Notes under the pieces: model-generated | The model's database searches: none | Told to the model about the DNA's origin: nothing | The model's input: only the letters and a program-made list of their open reading frames with translations | Assembly: GCA_002706765.1 (NCBI GenBank) | Contig: PAJV01000010.1 | Coordinates: forward strand, 91,171-155,170 | DNA length: 64,000 nt | Direction of reading: 5' to 3' | Source of the DNA: Gimesia sp. | GTDB taxonomy: Bacteria > Planctomycetota > Planctomycetia > Planctomycetales > Planctomycetaceae | Shown here: in pieces, positions 1 to 10,210 of the stretch | How the letters are laid out: each line of letters begins with the position of its first letter | How positions within the stretch are numbered: position 1 is the stretch's first letter | Position numbers and translations under genes: made by a program

Positions 1-58
1 CCTTTTTCGGGAACGGGGCACCTGTCATTGAATTAAATCAACCCGCTGTCAAAAACTG

Positions 59-1387
59 ATGAGTCGTTTAACCAAAGGATATTCCGTGTTTAAATTGTCG
101 TTGAAAAATCAAAGAGGAGTATCGCGTCAGCAGCGTGTCTGCTCTCTGGCGGCGATCATGCTGATGACTGTCAGCAGCGGGTGTTCCAGTTTATCTCCCG
201 TATCGGTTTCCATGCCCTGGGATAAACCAACTACAAAACCGATTGAAGAACCGGCACCATCAGTTCAACATGCCGACTTTGACAGCAGTGAAAGCAGAGA
301 AGGCGCTGTGACACTGTCAGCGCCTGCCCGGCAGGCGGCTCCAGTTTCAGCCGTCCAGCAGGTTGCTTATTATCAGCCTGCTCCGGTCTGTGAACGACCT
401 CCTTACTGTGAATTCTCTCCTGCTGTAGAGCGGGATTACACACTGCCTGCAGGCACCGATCCTGCCACGGTGGAAATGTATCCGGATGAATATCTGTTTG
501 ATGGTGGTGATCGGGAAAACCCGGTTCATTACGACGATTACAGTCGTCTGGGGCTGGATACGGAAGATACCATTGTTGAATATCAGACACACAAAGGGAA
601 TCACGAAGTGAAAAAGTCGAATCGAGTGGCAGTTTATGCTCCCCGGTTCGCAGCCATTCGTTCCGCCAGTTCGCCTCTGTCTGGTACTTCTGTCGATACT
701 CTGGCAACCACGGAAGATACCGTACAGGGAGTCGGTCTGGATGCACGGACTGTCATCACACAGCATAAACAGCGTGAGCAGCTGGAAGGAATTCGCATGC
801 GTTCCCGTGCCAGCGGCGTGGAAACGGAACAACTACAGGGAGCCGTCGGACAGACTGCTTATCTGGGAGCGCATACCAAACTCAACAATCTGTTCCAGGA
901 TACCGGGACCGAAACTACAGGTCAGTTTGAACAATCTGATGAAGCACGCATTGCCTATCAGATTCAGGCAGCCGCCATCTGGTCTCGTACCCAGTTTCCT
1001 GTGATTGCCATTCGCCAGCAGTCAGCACATTCTTCCAAGAGTGCCGTCAAACCTGAAGAATACGTAGGAATTGAAGATAAACGCAAAACCGAAGGTAACC
1101 TGAAGCTGGTGAAACTGGCTGATAAGAAAAACGCGGAACCAGGCGATATCATCACATTCACAATCAAATACGAAAACGTGGGTGACTTCGATGTCGAAGG
1201 CATCAAGATTGTCGACAACCTGACACCGCGGCTGGAATACATTCAGGACTCTGCCACATGTGATCGAAAAGGACGACTGGTCGTGGAAGACAACCAGGAA
1301 GGCAGCCTGATCCTGACCTTTGAAATCGATGAAACTGTTCCCGGTCATCAGGGCGGAGTTGTCACTTTCCAGGCACGAGTTCGCTGA
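59..1387 (+). CDS. DUF11-domain secreted lipoprotein
   Basis: A 442-residue protein whose C-terminal 90 residues, from about 350 (EGNLKLVKLADKK...), match the DUF11 conserved-repeat fold often found in planctomycete cell-surface proteins. After a basic N-terminus comes a hydrophobic stretch (LAAIMLMTV) ending in SSGC near residue 42, which reads as a lipobox, so the protein is probably exported and lipid-anchored. The segment between lipobox and DUF11 is Pro/Ala/Ser-rich with no recognised domain. The role is unknown; a structural envelope protein is an inference. The ATG lies only 58 bases into the window, so its promoter is not fully visible. A strong terminator follows. Confidence 0.7.
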   Translation: MSRLTKGYSVFKLSLKNQRGVSRQQRVCSLAAIMLMTVSSGCSSLSPVSVSMPWDKPTTKPIEEPAPSVQHADFDSSESREGAVTLSAPARQAAPVSAVQQVAYYQPAPVCERPPYCEFSPAVERDYTLPAGTDPATVEMYPDEYLFDGGDRENPVHYDDYSRLGLDTEDTIVEYQTHKGNHEVKKSNRVAVYAPRFAAIRSASSPLSGTSVDTLATTEDTVQGVGLDARTVITQHKQREQLEGIRMRSRASGVETEQLQGAVGQTAYLGAHTKLNNLFQDTGTETTGQFEQSDEARIAYQIQAAAIWSRTQFPVIAIRQQSAHSSKSAVKPEEYVGIEDKRKTEGNLKLVKLADKKNAEPGDIITFTIKYENVGDFDVEGIKIVDNLTPRLEYIQDSATCDRKGRLVVEDNQEGSLILTFEIDETVPGHQGGVVTFQARVR

Positions 1388-1447
1388 TTTTCGACCCAGG
1401 ATGACTTTGACGCCATCAAATAAATTTTGTGGATTCCCGCGAATCCT

Positions 1448-1486
1448 GAGCCCGTTGTGCAACATGCATGACGGGCTCTTTTTTTT
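1448..1486 (+). terminator. Rho-independent terminator after the DUF11 lipoprotein gene
   Basis: An 8-bp perfect stem (GAGCCCGT at 1448-1455 with ACGGGCTC at 1471-1478) is followed directly by eight T residues. It lies about 60 nt after the stop codon at 1387. Confidence 0.85.
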
Positions 1487-1855
1487 CGTGCGTCGACAAC
1501 TGAAATGGTGCCTTGAGAAACAGCAGCCTTGCCTGCGTGAAGTGTTTTAAATTGCCACACACTGAGGTGTTTTACTGCAGCGTTCCAGCTGTGTTTCAAA
1601 AGAAGCGTGGGCGAGCTTGGTTAAGATTCGGTTATAAAACGAGATTTTTCATGTACTTAACTCCCAAAACGCAAGAGCCAATTACTCTACGGGGCAATTT
1701 TATGTATAGGCATTCTCACTGGCACGTGAATTGCGAATATCGGATTTGGAATTTGTCAATGTGATGCGAAGTCTCACGCGGAACGCAGTTGTTCTTTTTA
1801 TATTTTTTATGCCTGGCTTCGTGTCCTGTATTCTTTTTGAAAAGGATAAAATTCG
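1487..1855. other. Intergenic region without recognised gene
   Basis: About 370 bases between the terminator and the STAS gene. Short open frames here have no protein-like composition. The last 15 bases hold an AAGGA ribosome-binding site for the next gene. Nothing else is recognised. Confidence 0.5.
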
Positions 1856-2194
1856 ATGACGGTACAACAACAGGGAGGAATTCTCCAGGTGTATCATTCA
1901 GGACCTATGTGTGTTGCCGGTTTCGGCGGCAGGGATGTTCTGGATACCTTCAGTGTAAAAGATGTCCGGGATGAATTACTGGAGCTGGTTCAAGTTCAGC
2001 AGTGTGAAACACTGGCTCTTGATCTGACGGGAGTGAAGCTGATTCCCAGTGGAATGCTGGGTCTGCTGTCCTCAATACGTGACCGCGGCGTTGAAATTCA
2101 TCTCTACAACCCTTCAGAAGATATTCGGGAAGTTCTCGAAATCACCAGGCTGGACCAGTTCATGCAACTGCATGATATGGAAATCCCTTATTAA
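1856..2194 (+). CDS. STAS-domain protein (anti-anti-sigma factor-like)
   Basis: A 112-residue single-domain protein. The stretch LALDLTGVKLIPSGMLGLL, around residues 52-70, is the core STAS strand-helix element, where anti-anti-sigma factors carry a phosphorylatable Ser; here the slot reads IPSGML with Ser at about 65. STAS proteins of this size usually bind anti-sigma kinases or join other signalling complexes. No kinase or sigma factor gene is adjacent, so the partner is unknown. AAGGA sits 9 nt before the ATG. The gene stands alone between two terminators, which implies a monocistronic transcript. Confidence 0.7.
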   Translation: MTVQQQGGILQVYHSGPMCVAGFGGRDVLDTFSVKDVRDELLELVQVQQCETLALDLTGVKLIPSGMLGLLSSIRDRGVEIHLYNPSEDIREVLEITRLDQFMQLHDMEIPY

Positions 2195-2218
2195 GGATGT
2201 CCTTCGAGTTATCATTGA

Positions 2219-2256
2219 AAAAGCGAAAGTTGATCTTGATCGGCTTTCGCTTTTTT
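2219..2256 (+). terminator. Rho-independent terminator after the STAS gene
   Basis: A stem of GCGAAAG (2223-2229) with CTTTCGC (2244-2250), extended by A:T pairs, is followed by six T residues. It lies 25 nt after the stop codon. Confidence 0.8.
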
Positions 2257-2359
2257 CAGGCAGACTCTTCACGGCTCCTTTTCAAAAACACGACCAGTGA
2301 TTACTCTGGATTCCCGGCTCGCACTGTTTCTGCCCTGGATTCTCTCTGGTTGAAAAAAG

Positions 2360-3478
2360 ATGTCTCTCATTATTTCTGAACGCTGGCACCATGTCGAAAA
2401 ACTGATTGACAGGTTCTGCCAAACTGATCAGGTTCCGGCAATTGCATTGCAGGTCACGGTGGGGGAGGAGTCGCGCCATTATTTCAGGGGACGACAGCGA
2501 ATCGCAGATCAGTCTGAAACGCTGTCCTTGGATGCCATTTTTCTGGTCGCTTCCATTACCAAGCCAATCGTGGTCTCGGGTATATTGAAGTTGCTGGAAG
2601 AGGGAGAACTCTTACTGGGAGACCGGGTCAAGAGATTTATTCCGGAATTCGGTTGTGCTGGCAAGCATGGAATCACTCTTCGGCATCTGATGACGCATAC
2701 TTCCGGATTGCCAGATATGCTTCCCGATAACCAGGAACTGCGGGCCGCCAATGCCCCGCTTTCTGAATTTGTGCAACAGATCTGTGAACTTACTCCGGAT
2801 GAACCGCCCGGTAGAATCGTACAATATCAAAGTACGGGAATCGCGATTCTGGGCGAAGTGATCTCGCGAATTTCAGGCTTGTCCTGTGCCGACTATTTGC
2901 GACAGTCTCTGTTTGAACCTCTGCAGATGCATGATACCGCACTGGGGCTGCCTGAGAATTGGACTCGGGGAGACAATCCCCGCGTCGATCGAATCGCAGA
3001 AATCCGAATTCCAGCAGAACTGGATGTGGAGTCTCACTGGGACTGGAACAGTTCTTACTGGAGGCAGTTCGGGGCACCATGGGGAGGGCTGCTGACGACC
3101 GCTGCCGATCTGGGGAATTTTGCCGGAATGTTGCGACAGGGAGGTCGTTTTCAGGATCAGCAGATTCTCTCGCGCCAGACAATCCGTGAAGCCACCCGTG
3201 ACCAGTTACCGTCAATCGCCAGCTTATCTGATGCTGCCAGGCAAGGGAAAGGCTGGGGGCTGGGCTGGCAGATCGTTTCTGCCTGCAACAGTGATTATTA
3301 CGGGGATTTGCTTTCCCGTTCCGCTTATGGCCATGCCGGTGCAACGGGAACTGTTTTCTGGATCGATCCCGACCTGGATGCTTCCGCGGTGATTCTGTCG
3401 ACTGAGCCTCAGGAACCGCATGGACGATATCTTTCGCGGATCACAAATGGAATCGTCTCTTCCATAGATCCTGAATAA
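2360..3478 (+). CDS. Serine hydrolase of the beta-lactamase / class C family
   Basis: A 372-residue protein with the three catalytic elements of the beta-lactamase-related (EstB / D-Ala-D-Ala carboxypeptidase-like) family: SITK at 65-68 with nucleophile Ser65 and Lys68; YQS at 156-158 as the YxN/YxS motif; and HAG at 325-327 in the KTG position. The TSGLP signature occurs near 114-118. The N-terminus is not a signal peptide, so a cytoplasmic esterase or peptidase is more likely than a periplasmic beta-lactamase. The substrate cannot be read from sequence. The gene starts about 100 nt after the STAS terminator. Confidence 0.8.
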   Translation: MSLIISERWHHVEKLIDRFCQTDQVPAIALQVTVGEESRHYFRGRQRIADQSETLSLDAIFLVASITKPIVVSGILKLLEEGELLLGDRVKRFIPEFGCAGKHGITLRHLMTHTSGLPDMLPDNQELRAANAPLSEFVQQICELTPDEPPGRIVQYQSTGIAILGEVISRISGLSCADYLRQSLFEPLQMHDTALGLPENWTRGDNPRVDRIAEIRIPAELDVESHWDWNSSYWRQFGAPWGGLLTTAADLGNFAGMLRQGGRFQDQQILSRQTIREATRDQLPSIASLSDAARQGKGWGLGWQIVSACNSDYYGDLLSRSAYGHAGATGTVFWIDPDLDASAVILSTEPQEPHGRYLSRITNGIVSSIDPE

Positions 3479-3506
3479 TGTATTTGCTGGTACAACAGTG
3501 ATAAGC

Positions 3507-3536
3507 TTGCCTTGATTTTTTTATTCGGATTATAAT
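3507..3536 (+). promoter_or_regulatory. Predicted sigma-70-type promoter for the acyltransferase gene
   Basis: A perfect -10 box TATAAT at 3531-3536 is preceded, after an 18-nt spacer, by TTGCCT at 3507-3512. Transcription would start near 3543, about 80 nt before the ATG at 3622. Confidence 0.45.
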
Positions 3537-3621
3537 ACACGCTGTCTACGGATGAGGTGTTAACTGTATTATTCGTATCTGACGTCACTGTTCAAAGCTG
3601 CCATCCTGTTTTGTATGAATC

Positions 3622-4434
3622 ATGATGAACCCTGAAGCCGCCGCCATTCTGTTACTTCTGTTCTATCTGCTGCTGACTTCAGCTCTGCTGATTTATCAGG
3701 CGCTGCATCTTCCTGATGGCTGGCGTGCCTGGATTTTATTTGCCATTACGCGGGTTTATGCCCCTGGCTTGTGGCATGTGCGGCGGAATCGTCGTTGTCC
3801 ATTTCCGGGAGACACCGCAGGTATCGTGGTCGCCAATCACCGCAGTCCGGCGGATCCGATCATCCTCTGGCACAATTCTCATTTGGGAAATCCACAGAAA
3901 AAGATGCGCTGTATCAGTTTTTTAATGGCCCGGGAATATTATGAACTGCCGGGGCTGATAGGCTGGATTTCACGTGCCATGCATTCCATTCCAGTCGACC
4001 GTAATGGGCAGGATGTCGTACCCGTACGGGAAGCATTGCGACGTCTGAAAGAAGGGGGATTGATCGGCGTTTTTCCGGAAGGGGGGATTCAGGAAAGTCG
4101 TCCCATCGCCCATGCCAATTCCGGGATTGCGTTTCTGGCCCTGCGTTCCAGGGCACCCGTATATCCCGTCTATATCAACAATACCCCTCGAGGCAAGAAT
4201 ATGATCGAACCGTTTTATTCACGGGCCGATACCTCGCTGGTATATGGAGAACCGATTGATCTCTCCGCTTACTATGGTAAGCGTCTGTCTCGTGAAGTCC
4301 TGGAAGAAGCCACGACACTGATGATGTGGAAACTGGCTGAACTGGGAGATACCGAATATCTCGGTGGACCCCGGCCTGATACCCAGTCAGAGGTAATCCC
4401 GATTTCTGCCGATCGATATCATTCAGGAAGCTGA
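3622..4434 (+). CDS. plsC: 1-acyl-sn-glycerol-3-phosphate acyltransferase (PlsC family)
   Basis: A 270-residue membrane-associated acyltransferase. It has an N-terminal transmembrane helix (about residues 7-30), the catalytic HX4D motif NHRSPAD (His73, Asp78), and the glycerol-phosphate-binding motif FPEGG at 151-155. The family transfers an acyl chain to lysophosphatidic acid to make phosphatidic acid. Some planctomycete paralogues may act on other acceptors, so the exact substrate is inferred. The C-terminal 30 residues are hydrophilic. It has its own predicted promoter and no close neighbour on the same transcript. Confidence 0.82.
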   Translation: MMNPEAAAILLLLFYLLLTSALLIYQALHLPDGWRAWILFAITRVYAPGLWHVRRNRRCPFPGDTAGIVVANHRSPADPIILWHNSHLGNPQKKMRCISFLMAREYYELPGLIGWISRAMHSIPVDRNGQDVVPVREALRRLKEGGLIGVFPEGGIQESRPIAHANSGIAFLALRSRAPVYPVYINNTPRGKNMIEPFYSRADTSLVYGEPIDLSAYYGKRLSREVLEEATTLMMWKLAELGDTEYLGGPRPDTQSEVIPISADRYHSGS

Positions 4435-5006
4435 TCTGTTTTCACGCCGGATCAGTCAGAGGGCTCTGTTTCGCTTCTTCCGTTGTATGAGCCAACCTGG
4501 GGAAAGTGTATTGCACGGGCTTACCAGTGATGCAGCACAGCCCCGCAGGATTCTGATCGATGAACGATCGCGTTCAGGCAATTGCTGCACCGACCAGAAT
4601 GACCCCCGGGGTTGCCTGCTTCTGAAGACTGTTCCAGCTGTTGAAATTCCAGATTTGAACTAAATATGACCTGAAGTGTCAGAACTGAGAGGTATTCGAC
4701 GGCCTGATTAAAAATGCGACAAAATGGTTGAGTTTTTGAAGTGAAAAAATCGCATTGTCACAGATTACCGGATTCCGATTCTGGATAATCTGAGAAAAAT
4801 CAATAAGATGCAGTTGTTAATCACGCGATTGCTGTGAACCAGTTTCAGTTGAATCTGTCAGCAGAGTGCTTGGTCAAGCTGGAAATTGAGGGTTGTTTAT
4901 GTTGATTACGTGCTCCGTTGTCGAACTTTCGTGATATTGATCAACCCAAAATTTAAAATGACATTCCAATAGTATTTCAGAAGATCCCATAGAAAGAATG
5001 TGAATC
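4435..5006. other. Intergenic region without recognised gene
   Basis: About 570 bases between the acyltransferase gene and pdxJ. No convincing open frame, terminator or RNA structure was seen on either strand. The second half is AT-rich and may hold the pdxJ promoter. Confidence 0.4.
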
Positions 5007-5723
5007 ATGCCGGCTCTGGGTGTAAATATTGATCATGTCGCGACTGTGCGTCAGGCCCGTTTAACTTTTGAACCGGATCCGGTCTGGGCAGCCGTCCTGG
5101 CGGAACTGGGGGGGGCCGACGGAATCACATTACACTTGCGAGAGGATCGGCGTCATATTCAGGATCACGACCTTTATACGATGAAGAAAACCGTTCAGGT
5201 TAAACTGAATCTGGAGATGGCGGCCGAAGAAGAAATGACCCAGATTGCTCTGGATGTCCACCCGGATCAGGTTTCTCTGGTTCCTGAGAAAAGAGAAGAG
5301 CTGACGACAGAAGGGGGACTGGATGTGATCGCGAATGCAGAGCGGGTAAGTCAGTGTGTTCAGCGGCTGCAGCAGGCCGGGATTGAAGTCAGTTTGTTTA
5401 TCAATCCTGATCCGGCACAGATTGCGGCTTCCAAGAAAGCGGGAGTGCACGCTGTCGAACTGCATACCGGGCGGTATGCGGATGCTTCTTCTGCGGGAGA
5501 GCAGGAACAGGAGTTGAATATCCTGAAGAAAGCTTCGGCGTTCACGATTGAGCAGGGAATGAAACTGCACATGGGGCACGGTCTCACGTATCGCAATGTA
5601 ACTCCCGTTGCCGCCATTCCCCATGTGAGCGAACTGAATATTGGCCACAGTATTATCTCCCGGGCCGTGCTGGTGGGAATGGAACAGGCGGTACGCGAAA
5701 TGAAAGCCCTTGTGAATCTTTGA
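5007..5723 (+). CDS. pdxJ: Pyridoxine 5'-phosphate synthase PdxJ
   Basis: A 238-residue protein matching PdxJ along its length: N-terminal [15 protein letters not shown], then [18 protein letters not shown], the [17 protein letters not shown] segment, and the C-terminal [15 protein letters not shown] phosphate-binding region. PdxJ condenses 1-deoxy-D-xylulose 5-phosphate with 3-amino-2-oxopropyl phosphate to give pyridoxine 5'-phosphate, the last ring-forming step of the DXP-dependent vitamin B6 pathway, in the cytoplasm. Its length is normal for the family. No pdxA is nearby, so the pathway genes are scattered. Confidence 0.95.
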   Translation: MPALGVNIDHVATVRQARLTFEPDPVWAAVLAELGGADGITLHLREDRRHIQDHDLYTMKKTVQVKLNLEMAAEEEMTQIALDVHPDQVSLVPEKREELTTEGGLDVIANAERVSQCVQRLQQAGIEVSLFINPDPAQIAASKKAGVHAVELHTGRYADASSAGEQEQELNILKKASAFTIEQGMKLHMGHGLTYRNVTPVAAIPHVSELNIGHSIISRAVLVGMEQAVREMKALVNL

Positions 5724-6384
5724 AAAGTGGGCTGCGTCATCAGGGACTCCTGTTCACAATTAACGCGGAGACCTTGTTAATTAACGTCGTTTAGTTATCA
5801 ATCGCGACTGATTGTAGTAAGCGCTGCGGCTTCGCTGGTTTTGCTGATCCTCAGAAACCGCAAACCTGTGTTATGAAGCCTGTCCTGTTACCGTTTTGTC
5901 AGATCCTGATTTGGCAGAGAACTTGGTTTTGACAGTAGATTTCTACCGCTTGATACGTTATGGTGATTTTCAAACTAGCAGAGCACATCGCCCGATAGAT
6001 TCCGTCAGCTTCGAGAGTGGGTGTGTTCTGTGCCTGAGGGTTTCGGTATGGTTGCGAATTCCTGCAATCGCTGTCTTACCAGCCGATCTACTTCTAGTCA
6101 TGATGAATACAAGTAACCCGGAAAATGTGAGTGTTTCTCCTGCAGCCTGTAACAGGGTGTCTGGCAGGATGCTCATGGCAAAAACGAGTAAAGAGAAAAG
6201 CGTTCCAATATCTGAATCGTTTTGGTTTTAAAATGAAATGCTTACACGGAGCCTGGTAAAATTCTTTACTGGCTGCGGTCTTTGCTTGAACTTATTTTGG
6301 AAATGATCGGTTCTTCGCAGGACAGGGTAGGGCGGACCTCTTCACCTGCTGGTTTATTCAGAATTTATAGAGGAGCAAATTGAG
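5724..6384. other. Long intergenic region upstream of glnA
   Basis: About 660 bases. A 111-codon open frame at 5896-6231 has no recognisable domain and an odd composition, and is judged spurious. The region probably holds glnA control sequences. A sigma-54-like TGGC...TTGCT lies near 6270, but the GG-to-GC spacing is 11 rather than 10, so it is not called. The last 20 bases hold GAGGAG before the glnA ATG. Confidence 0.4.
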
Positions 6385-7797
6385 ATGACTCCCAAAGATT
6401 TTTTTGCTTTTGCAGAAAAAAATGGCGCAAAGATGGTCGACTTGAAGTTCACCGACATCTTTGGAACCTGGCAGCACTGTTCTTACCCCCTCAGTACCTG
6501 GAATGAAGGTACTTTCGAAGATGGCGTCGGTTTCGATGGATCTTCCATTCGAGGGTGGCAGACGATCGACAGCTCAGACATGCTGGCGGTACCAGACCCG
6601 GCTTCGGTCAAGCTTGATCCTTTTTTCAAGCAGCCTACCGTGAGTGTGCTGGCTGATATTGTCGATCCCATCACCAAAGAGGATTACAATAAAGACCCCC
6701 GCAATGTCGCTAAAAAAGGTCTGGCTTACCTGCAGCAGACGGGGATTGCCGATTCCTGTTTCATTGGACCGGAACCGGAATTCTTTATTTTTGATGATGT
6801 GCGCTATCTCTCCAATCAGAGAGGCGCCATGTACGAAATCGATTCTTCGGAAGCCGCCTGGAATACAGGTCGTTCTGAAGAGGGGAACCTCGGGCATAAA
6901 ATTGGTTACAAGGGGGGCTACTTCCCCGTTGCTCCCACTGACACCTATGGTGACCTGCGTGCAGAAATGGTGGAAGAACTTCAGAAAGTGGGCATCGTAG
7001 TCGAAGCCCATCATCATGAAGTTGCTACTGCGGGACAGTGTGAAATCGATATGGAATTTTCACCTCTGCTCCAGATGGCTGACCAGTTCATGTGGTACAA
7101 GTACATCATCAAGAATGTTGCGAAACGAAACGGGAAAACCGTTACTTTCATGCCCAAACCAGTGTTTGACGACAATGGTTCCGGCATGCATACCCATATT
7201 TCGCTCTGGAAAGATGGCAATACCCTGATGGCGGGCGACGGCTATGCCGGTCTCAGTGAACTGGCGCTGCATGCGATAGGTGGAATTCTGAAGCACGGTC
7301 GTGCCCTGATTGCTCTCTCCAATCCGACTGCCAACAGCTTCCATCGTCTGGTGCCTGGTTTCGAAGCACCTGTTACGCTGGCAATGAGTCAGCGTAACCG
7401 TTCTGCTTCCTGCCGTATTCCGATGTACTCAGGAAGTCCGAAAGCGAAACGCGTTGAGTTTCGGTGTCCGGATCCGACTGCCAATGGCTATCTGAGCTTT
7501 ACCGCTTTGATGATGGCGATGATTGATGGTGTGCAGAATAAGATCGATCCTGGTGAACCGCTGGACCGCGATATTTATGATATGACACCTGAGGAACTGG
7601 CTGAAACCAATGTGGCTCCCAAGTCACTTGATGAAGCATTGATCGCTCTGGAACAAGACAGCGCCTTCCTGACCGCGGGTGATGTCTTTAGTGAAGACCT
7701 GATTAAGGCGTTCATTAAGTTCAAACGGACTGAAGAGTTGGATCCCATCCGTTTACGCCCTCATCCTTATGAGTTCGACCTCTATTACAATGCATAA
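6385..7797 (+). CDS. glnA: Type I glutamine synthetase
   Basis: A 470-residue GlnA. It shows the beta-grasp N-terminal domain with [11 protein letters not shown] (48-58), the metal and substrate motifs GPEPEF (128-133), the ammonium/glutamate loop HTHISLW (269-275), [17 protein letters not shown] (313-329), and [10 protein letters not shown] (338-346). [11 protein letters not shown] at 395-404 places Tyr398 where enterobacterial GlnA is adenylylated on Tyr397, so control by a GlnE-type enzyme is possible. It makes glutamine from glutamate, ammonia and ATP and is normally a dodecamer in the cytoplasm. A strong GAGGAG site and its own terminator imply a single-gene transcript. Confidence 0.97.
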   Translation: MTPKDFFAFAEKNGAKMVDLKFTDIFGTWQHCSYPLSTWNEGTFEDGVGFDGSSIRGWQTIDSSDMLAVPDPASVKLDPFFKQPTVSVLADIVDPITKEDYNKDPRNVAKKGLAYLQQTGIADSCFIGPEPEFFIFDDVRYLSNQRGAMYEIDSSEAAWNTGRSEEGNLGHKIGYKGGYFPVAPTDTYGDLRAEMVEELQKVGIVVEAHHHEVATAGQCEIDMEFSPLLQMADQFMWYKYIIKNVAKRNGKTVTFMPKPVFDDNGSGMHTHISLWKDGNTLMAGDGYAGLSELALHAIGGILKHGRALIALSNPTANSFHRLVPGFEAPVTLAMSQRNRSASCRIPMYSGSPKAKRVEFRCPDPTANGYLSFTALMMAMIDGVQNKIDPGEPLDRDIYDMTPEELAETNVAPKSLDEALIALEQDSAFLTAGDVFSEDLIKAFIKFKRTEELDPIRLRPHPYEFDLYYNA

Positions 7798-7832
7798 TTT
7801 GTATGATGTAATAGTGGTATAAAGAGTAATTT

Positions 7833-7871
7833 AACTCGCAGTAGATCTCCCGATTTACTGCGAGTTTTTTT
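7833..7871 (+). terminator. Rho-independent terminator of glnA
   Basis: A perfect 11-bp stem (AACTCGCAGTA at 7833-7843 with TACTGCGAGTT at 7856-7866) is followed by T7. It lies 36 nt after the stop codon. Confidence 0.9.
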
Positions 7872-8152
7872 AGTTTTGCGGGACGTGGTGCCATAATGGC
7901 GTGTCTTGCCGTGTGGTGAAATGTGCCAAATCGGCATCTTCTTCAGGTTCTGGATCATCTTCTTAATTCTCTTTAATGTTGATTATGAGCCATAAGTCCT
8001 TTTGATTTAATTGGATATGATTATTTTGTTTTTTGGGTGTCTAAAATGGCATGGGTTGTGCAGTTAGTTGTTTCCGTCAAAATGGAAGAAAAACCCTCAA
8101 GGGGTTCAAATAACTTCATCAATCTTGTTTCTGGATTTAAGGAGCAAAAACC

Positions 8153-8596
8153 ATGTTAAGCACACGCACACACAAATTGGGATTTCCTTTTTCTGCGAAC
8201 CTTCGAAATGAATTAGACGATGCTTTCAGCCAGATGTTTGGAAAATCGTTGAATGGCCTCGAAGGTGCCTATTCTCCCTTGTCTGTCTGGGAAGAAAACA
8301 GTCAGTATCACATCGCACTTGATGTTCCGGGGATGAAAAAGGAAGAGCTGTCACTGGATATCCAGGATGGTTACCTGATTCTGACAGGAGAACGTAAAAC
8401 AGTGGAAGAACGCGAATTTCTGCATAATGAGCGTCGTTATGGAAAGTTCAAACGAGTGGTGCAGCTGCCAGACTGGGCTGATCCAACCTCTGTTAAAGCA
8501 ACTCTGGACTCGGGAGTTTTGACTGTGATCCTGGATAAAAAGCTCGAAATGCAGCCGAAAAAAATTGAGATTCAGGATGTACCAAAATCTGAATAA
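8153..8596 (+). CDS. Small heat-shock protein, Hsp20/alpha-crystallin family
   Basis: A 147-residue protein with an alpha-crystallin domain from about residue 40: YHIALDVPGMKKEELSLDI, then GYLILTGERK, and the C-terminal GVLTVILDKK (the conserved GVL motif). The short tail contains KIEI. The family forms oligomers that hold unfolding proteins in a refoldable state in the cytoplasm. GGAGC lies 9 nt before the ATG. No CIRCE (HrcA) inverted repeat was seen in the 280 bases upstream, so its heat control, if any, uses another route. Confidence 0.92.
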   Translation: MLSTRTHKLGFPFSANLRNELDDAFSQMFGKSLNGLEGAYSPLSVWEENSQYHIALDVPGMKKEELSLDIQDGYLILTGERKTVEEREFLHNERRYGKFKRVVQLPDWADPTSVKATLDSGVLTVILDKKLEMQPKKIEIQDVPKSE

Positions 8597-8640
8597 TCAC
8601 TGATACCATTTCGGACAGAGGAAAATATTGTTGGTTGCGC

Positions 8641-8679
8641 TGCCCCGGTCCGCTTGTCAAAGTGGGCCGGGGTATTTCT
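8641..8679 (+). terminator. Probable terminator after hsp20
   Basis: CCCCGGTCC (8643-8651) pairs with GGGCCGGGG (8664-8672), one pair being G:U. The T-run is short and broken (TATTTCT), so the call is moderate. Confidence 0.5.
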
Positions 8680-9167
8680 ATGTAGTCCGGATACGAATCT
8701 TCCTGAAATCAGTTCAGTCAGTTCTCCTGGATCTGTCTAATTCCTGAGCAGCATCGCCTAAATGCTAAGTCTTCCTCAATCGCTCAGTATGAGTTCCGGA
8801 TAAAGATTTCGTGGTTTTCAGATCAATCCTGCAAAAGGATGCGGGTTAAATGTTGTTTTACAGTAACAGCTTACGGCGATCAATGTTTACCGGTCATCAT
8901 TCCGGTCTCCCGAATCCGGCACGGCAATTGCGAAGTCCTTTAAGTATGTTTCTTTGAAATGCGCCAAAAATTCTTCAGCAGATGCGATCTAAAATGAATT
9001 GTTCTGATGGTCAATTTGGAGTGGAAAACTAATAAGTGAATTCGCCTGTGAACGGCAGGTATTCTTCCAAGACCCGATTCAAACACTGATTTCTCAGTGA
9101 GCGCGCTCCAGCATCTGAAGATCTCCTACATGAGTCTCGACTCATTTTATTAATTCAAGGACTGAAC
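8680..9167. other. Intergenic region without recognised gene
   Basis: About 490 bases upstream of the HAD gene. No coding frame or stable RNA was recognised. An AAGGA ribosome-binding site precedes the next gene. Confidence 0.4.
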
Positions 9168-9170
9168 GTG

Positions 9171-9986
9171 ATGTTACCAGGATTTTTGATTGACATGGAT
9201 GGTGTGATCTACCGTGGAACTGACCTGATTGAGGGGGCAGTTGGATTTATCAACGAGTTGAAAAAACGTGATCTACCTTTCATGTTTTTAACCAATAACA
9301 GCCAGAGGACCCGTCGTGATGTTGTAACAAAACTGTCGCGAATGGGGATTACTGTGGGCGAAGAGCATATTTTTACCTGTGCGATGGCGACAGCCCGCTT
9401 TCTGGCACAAAGCAAGCCGAATGGGACTGCCTACGTAATTGGAGAAGGGGGGCTGCTGCATGCCTTGCACAGAAATGGATATTCGATCGTGGACCATGAT
9501 CCCGATTATGTGGTCGTCGGCGAAGGTCGTTCGATGAACTTTGAAATGATCGAAGCGGCAGTTCGCATGATTGAAAATGGGGCAAAACTGATTGCCACAA
9601 ATATGGATCCGAACTGCCCGACTCAGAATGGGCCCCGGCCCGGCTGTGGAGCCATCGTCGCCATGCTGGAAGCAGCCACAAAAAAACAGGCTTTCAGTGT
9701 CGGTAAGCCCAGTCCGGTGATGATGCGGAGTGCCCGGCAGGAACTCGGTATATCCTCTGCCCAGACGACAATGATCGGTGATACGATGGAAACAGATATC
9801 CTGGGAGGGGTTGAAATGGGCTACCGATCGGTACTGGTTCTGTCCGGGGGAACTGCGTTGTCCGACCTGGCTAATTTCGCGTATCAGCCAGACCTGGTGG
9901 TGGATAGCATTGCCGATCTGAACAACGAAGAGTTCTTTCAGTATGAACGGACTCGATTTCTTAAGCCCGAGCGTTTACTGGCCTGA
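9171..9986 (+). CDS. HAD-superfamily phosphatase, NagD-like (subclass IIA)
   Basis: A 271-residue HAD hydrolase. Motif I is FLIDMDGVIYRG (nucleophile Asp8, acid/base Asp10), motif II is FLTNNSQR, the lysine motif lies in SVGKPSP, and motif IV is MIGDTMETDILGG. The cap between motifs II and III is of the type IIA found in NagD and p-nitrophenyl phosphatases. Such enzymes dephosphorylate small metabolites, often nucleotides or 2-phosphoglycolate; the substrate is not determined here. GTG at 9168 is directly followed by ATG at 9171; AAGGA lies 9 nt before the ATG, which I chose. Confidence 0.85.
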   Translation: MLPGFLIDMDGVIYRGTDLIEGAVGFINELKKRDLPFMFLTNNSQRTRRDVVTKLSRMGITVGEEHIFTCAMATARFLAQSKPNGTAYVIGEGGLLHALHRNGYSIVDHDPDYVVVGEGRSMNFEMIEAAVRMIENGAKLIATNMDPNCPTQNGPRPGCGAIVAMLEAATKKQAFSVGKPSPVMMRSARQELGISSAQTTMIGDTMETDILGGVEMGYRSVLVLSGGTALSDLANFAYQPDLVVDSIADLNNEEFFQYERTRFLKPERLLA

Positions 9987-10210
9987 AAATCCAACTGTCG
10001 AGAGACTTTTTACCCGGTTTCGGCAGGAAATTCGCTTTGATTGATGCAGAACCCGTTGATGCGCGCATTGAGGTATTTCTGATGGTTCGCTACAATTCCT
10101 GAAAATATCACGATAATGTGATTCGATACCAGATTTACAGGATTTTGCAGGAACTTCGATGATCTGCTGTTTTCGATCCATCGAGAAAAAACAGCAGCAG
10201 GAATACTTGA

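Noticed and set aside
231-746. Long antisense open frames over the first gene
   Set aside because: They overlap the DUF11 lipoprotein gene in another frame, have no recognisable domain, and are shadows of its codon use.
5896-6231. 111-codon open frame upstream of glnA
   Set aside because: No ribosome-binding site, no domain and a composition unlike the neighbours; more likely chance in a long control region.
6265-6290. Sigma-54-like promoter TGGC...TTGCT before glnA
   Set aside because: The invariant GG and GC are 11 rather than 10 bases apart, and the middle of the -24 box does not match; such spacing changes normally abolish activity.
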